Origin: Roridomyces roridus | Lineage: Eukaryota; Basidiomycota; Agaricomycetes; Agaricales; Mycenaceae | Reading direction: 5' to 3' | NCBI GenBank assembly: GCA_029378245.1 | Contig: JARKIF010000010.1 | Span: 62,001 to 126,000 of the forward strand | Length of the DNA stretch: 64,000 bases | In this document: piece by piece, positions 61,513 through 64,000 of the stretch | How positions within the stretch are numbered: the first letter of the stretch is position 1 | How the letters are laid out: each line of letters starts with the position of its first letter | Made by a program: the position numbers and the translations under genes | The notes under the pieces: model-generated | What the model was told of the DNA's origin: nothing | Seen by the model: the letters and a program-made list of their open reading frames with translations, nothing else | Databases searched by the model: none

Positions 61513-64000
61513 TTACTCCAACCCAGCATATCTTACATCCGCATTCTTGTCCAACCAAGCGAGCCACCTTTTCAAATACTTTCCGCCATGACAAACAGTC
61601 GCCGAGTCTCCGACGACGCACTGCCCTCCAGTCAGTACATAGGAAACTCAAGAAACAGAATACTCGCTCACCAGATGCCGCTTCGCTCGCGTCATCGCAA
61701 CTTGAAAAGAAACTTAATCGGCGAAAGAAACAAACATGGCACCCACCATTCAACCGCCGTTTCTCCTTCAAAAACCCAACTTCCCTCTACGCAAATCTCT
61801 TCAACTACTTGTTCGATTCTTGTCTTGAAAAAACACTCACCGTCTCGTTACTCCGCACCAGACTAATGATGACCGCGTCCTTCTCGCGCCCTTGCATCCC
61901 ATCCACAGTCCCAATTTCAAGTTCGGGTCCATACTGCGGTCGGATGAGGGAAGTCAGCAGAGTCACCTGCGCCTGATACCTACCTCACGTCAAAAGACCA
62001 CCCTCGTTCATATGTTGAAAACGACTCACGGAGAAATGACAGCGATTTGCGTAGGCTGAACACCCGCCCCAATCAACTTGTCCACCCAATTCTTGACCAC
62101 CGTCGCCTCATTCTCATTACACTTGCTCCCCTCATCCCCATCCCCCTCCGTACGTTCAAAATATTCGCAACCAGCAGTGTCAAAGAACACAACCGGCGTG
62201 CCTAGAATCTCTTTCTCGTCGTCGGCAGAGTCTACGTGCGTCTCGGGGAGGTCTAGTAAAAGACGTGCTTCGACGGAGGGCGAAGACGTGAGTTTGGATG
62301 AATATAGCGTCGCGGAGGGAAAGGCGCATATGTCCGCGTGCATCCGGTATTGAACTTGCAGCATCCGCTTGATACTGGAGCCATACATCTTTTCTAGCCG
62401 GTCAAACAAGGTCGTTTCCAGGGTCCGTGGCGGTTGGAGAACGGGGAGGTTCTTTTTTTGAGGCTGAGGTTTTGGAGGCGGCGGCGTCTCCGAATCGGTG
62501 TCGCTACTCGATTCCGAGCTATGTTCGACAGTTGGTTCGACTTTCTTCTTGGTTTTCTTCTTGTCCACGGACAAGACCGTTGGCGGTAGTTGCATGGGGT
62601 CGCTAACTCATTGAGCCCGCATTCAATGGTCAGAACTCAGCTTACCCCGCCAAAATCAACTTCTTCCCCTTGAGTATAGGAATCCAGCAAACCTAACTCA
62701 ACGGTAAATACATGACGTGAACAGGAGTAACAACGACCCACCGCCTCGAGTGCCTGTGTCGCCTCGTCGATGATGACACAATCAAATTCATGGCCGTGCA
62801 ATTGCCTCCCGCCGGCAGAATGGCAGGTTGCCAGTACGACCTGAAAGAGGGTTACGAAAACCGCGTGCAATTAATACTATAATCTTACCTGCGACTCGGC
62901 CAACACAGTGTTAACCACACCTCCTTCGCGTTGGCGATACCTTAAAAGAGTACCTCAATCACCGCCTCCCAAGGAGAAAGAAAGATAGAAAGAACCTACT
63001 CCTTCCGTAGAGCCTTGACTTCATCCCACAGCTTCCGACGCTCAGCGCCGCGTGGACCCTTTCCCTTCACCCCCTTTCCCTTGCCAGAAAGCACCCCAAG
63101 CGCAGTCTCGAGCTCGTTTTTGACATCCTTGGCTAAAACAGCCTACGATAATGTCGGCACATTTAATTAATTTCAACCAAAACCCATGGGCGCACAACTC
63201 ACCTGCTCGGTTCTGCTAGCTTTCACTTCGAGAGTCGAGTCCAGGACGCCTTGGTGTGCCATAACCCTTGCCGGGTGCCCGATCCTCGTCACCTTTAATT
63301 TACTCTCACCCTTATCCGAGGGCGTTGGGAGGGCCAGCAATCGTTCGAGGATGTTGTCGACGGAGAGATTCGATGCGCCACAGACGAGCAATCGGAGGGG
63401 TTTTGGATTCGCGGCAGACGTCGAGGTCAGCTGGCGGATGATTTCGATTAAAGTGTGCGTTTTTCCCGTTCCACTGTTCGGTGGTTAACCTTGTGTGATC
63501 AAGGGAAAATTGAAAGCTACGCACGGAGGTCCGTGGATGCAAGCTACTTCCGGGGCTTGTAAACAAAATTTGATGGCTTCTTTCTGACTTGCGTTGAGAG
63601 ACTCGTCGAAGAATTCGATCTCGGCGAGGGGAATGGTGTCCGACCGAGCGGCATTCGCGAGTAAAACTTGGATTAACTGCCGCTTTTCTGCGCTCAATTT
63701 CAAATCGTTCTGATCGAACGTGAGTTTGCAAACTCTCCCCGGCGTGTAAATAACAAACAGAAGTGCCGATCGTAATCTTCTCCAGCTGGTCGATAGTCTT
63801 GTCCATTCTGCTTCATATTATCTTTAAATTCCGCGGAGCAGACCCAGACCCACCTATCATACGTGACGCTATTCGCCAACTTCAACACCCGACAGCGTTC
63901 CGGCAGGTCAAGATCCTCCGCGGCAGAATCAGACCCATTGACCGCAATGACGATTCTCGTATCCGTGACCTGAGGAATTGATCCATGACAACAAGAGTTC
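61513..64000 (-). CDS. HCS1: SF1B DNA/RNA helicase of the IGHMBP2/Hcs1 type, 3' part; runs off the right edge
   Basis: Thirteen exons seen: 63854 to beyond 64000, 63759-63807, 63525-63709, 63203-63473, 63000-63142, 62889-62940, 62742-62840, 62646-62692, 62030-62602, 61841-61979, 61747-61786, 61672-61700, 61513-61620; every phase agrees. Motifs in order: [30 protein letters not shown]; Walker [14 protein letters not shown] (intron inside); [29 protein letters not shown]; Walker [84 protein letters not shown]-terminus [20 protein letters not shown]. An acidic Ser/Pro insert follows LPPTV ([16 protein letters not shown]). Family members unwind DNA or RNA; yeast Hcs1 associates with polymerase alpha. 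N-terminus is outside the window. Confidence 0.95.

Noticed and set aside
61444..61866. Long plus-strand open frame with plausible GT/AG introns
   Set aside because: It is the shadow of the last helicase exons; the minus strand reads the conserved [16 protein letters not shown] and CVVGDS motifs with consistent phases.
1..64000. CRISPR arrays, bacterial operons, rRNA genes
   Set aside because: No regularly spaced identical repeats with unique spacers and no rRNA-like sequence; intron structure shows a eukaryote.

Overview
The window is nuclear DNA of a filamentous basidiomycete, most likely a mushroom-forming Agaricomycete. Genes carry several introns of about 43-60 nt with GTRNGT donors and YAG acceptors. 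The families present (basidiomycete F-box/leucine-rich proteins, NACHT-ankyrin NLRs with a glycine-rich N-terminus, CFEM surface proteins, RRM-YTH proteins, MSS51-like proteins) are typical of that class. All gene models were assembled by hand from frame, splice and family evidence.

Layout. 1-9.3 kb is gene-poor and repeat-rich: one partial gene, a 1.57-kb Tc1/mariner-like non-autonomous element, a solo LTR with a perfect 5-bp target duplication, and a GTGAA/TTCAC-rich dispersed repeat. 9.3-14.6 kb holds one large NACHT NLR with 33 ankyrin repeats and a single-base frameshift. 14.6-21.9 kb is mostly non-coding, with a second GTGAA repeat, a CFEM gene broken by a 1.4-kb insertion, and a perfect hAT-type MITE. 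21.9-25.7 kb holds an F-box protein, ribosomal protein eL31 and the intact CFEM paralogue. 28-32.9 kb and 43.7-48.6 kb are the two arms of a large inverted segmental duplication; each arm carries an RRM-YTH gene plus mirror-image decayed copies of MSS51-like, GFA, F-box-like and unrecognised genes. The 11-kb spacer carries single-copy housekeeping genes (a mitochondrial GGQ release-factor-like rescue protein, a Tra2-like SR protein, a single-pass membrane protein), an F-box gene and a third RRM-YTH gene. 50-57.3 kb contains three more F-box copies, two of them in duplicated divergent F-box/APH-kinase blocks. 57.6-64 kb ends with a convergent GFA enzyme/MSS51-like pair, RNA polymerase subunit RPB9 and a 13-exon SF1 helicase of the IGHMBP2/Hcs1 type.

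Housekeeping genes (eL31, RPB9, ICT1-type factor, Tra2-like, helicase) alternate with fast-duplicating accessory families (YTH, F-box, NLR, CFEM, APH, GFA). The accessory families show repeated local duplication, inversion, chimerism and decay. The most notable content is the local RRM-YTH expansion inside and between the inverted arms, the 33-repeat NLR, and five structurally delimited non-autonomous elements or solo LTRs whose target duplications can be read directly.
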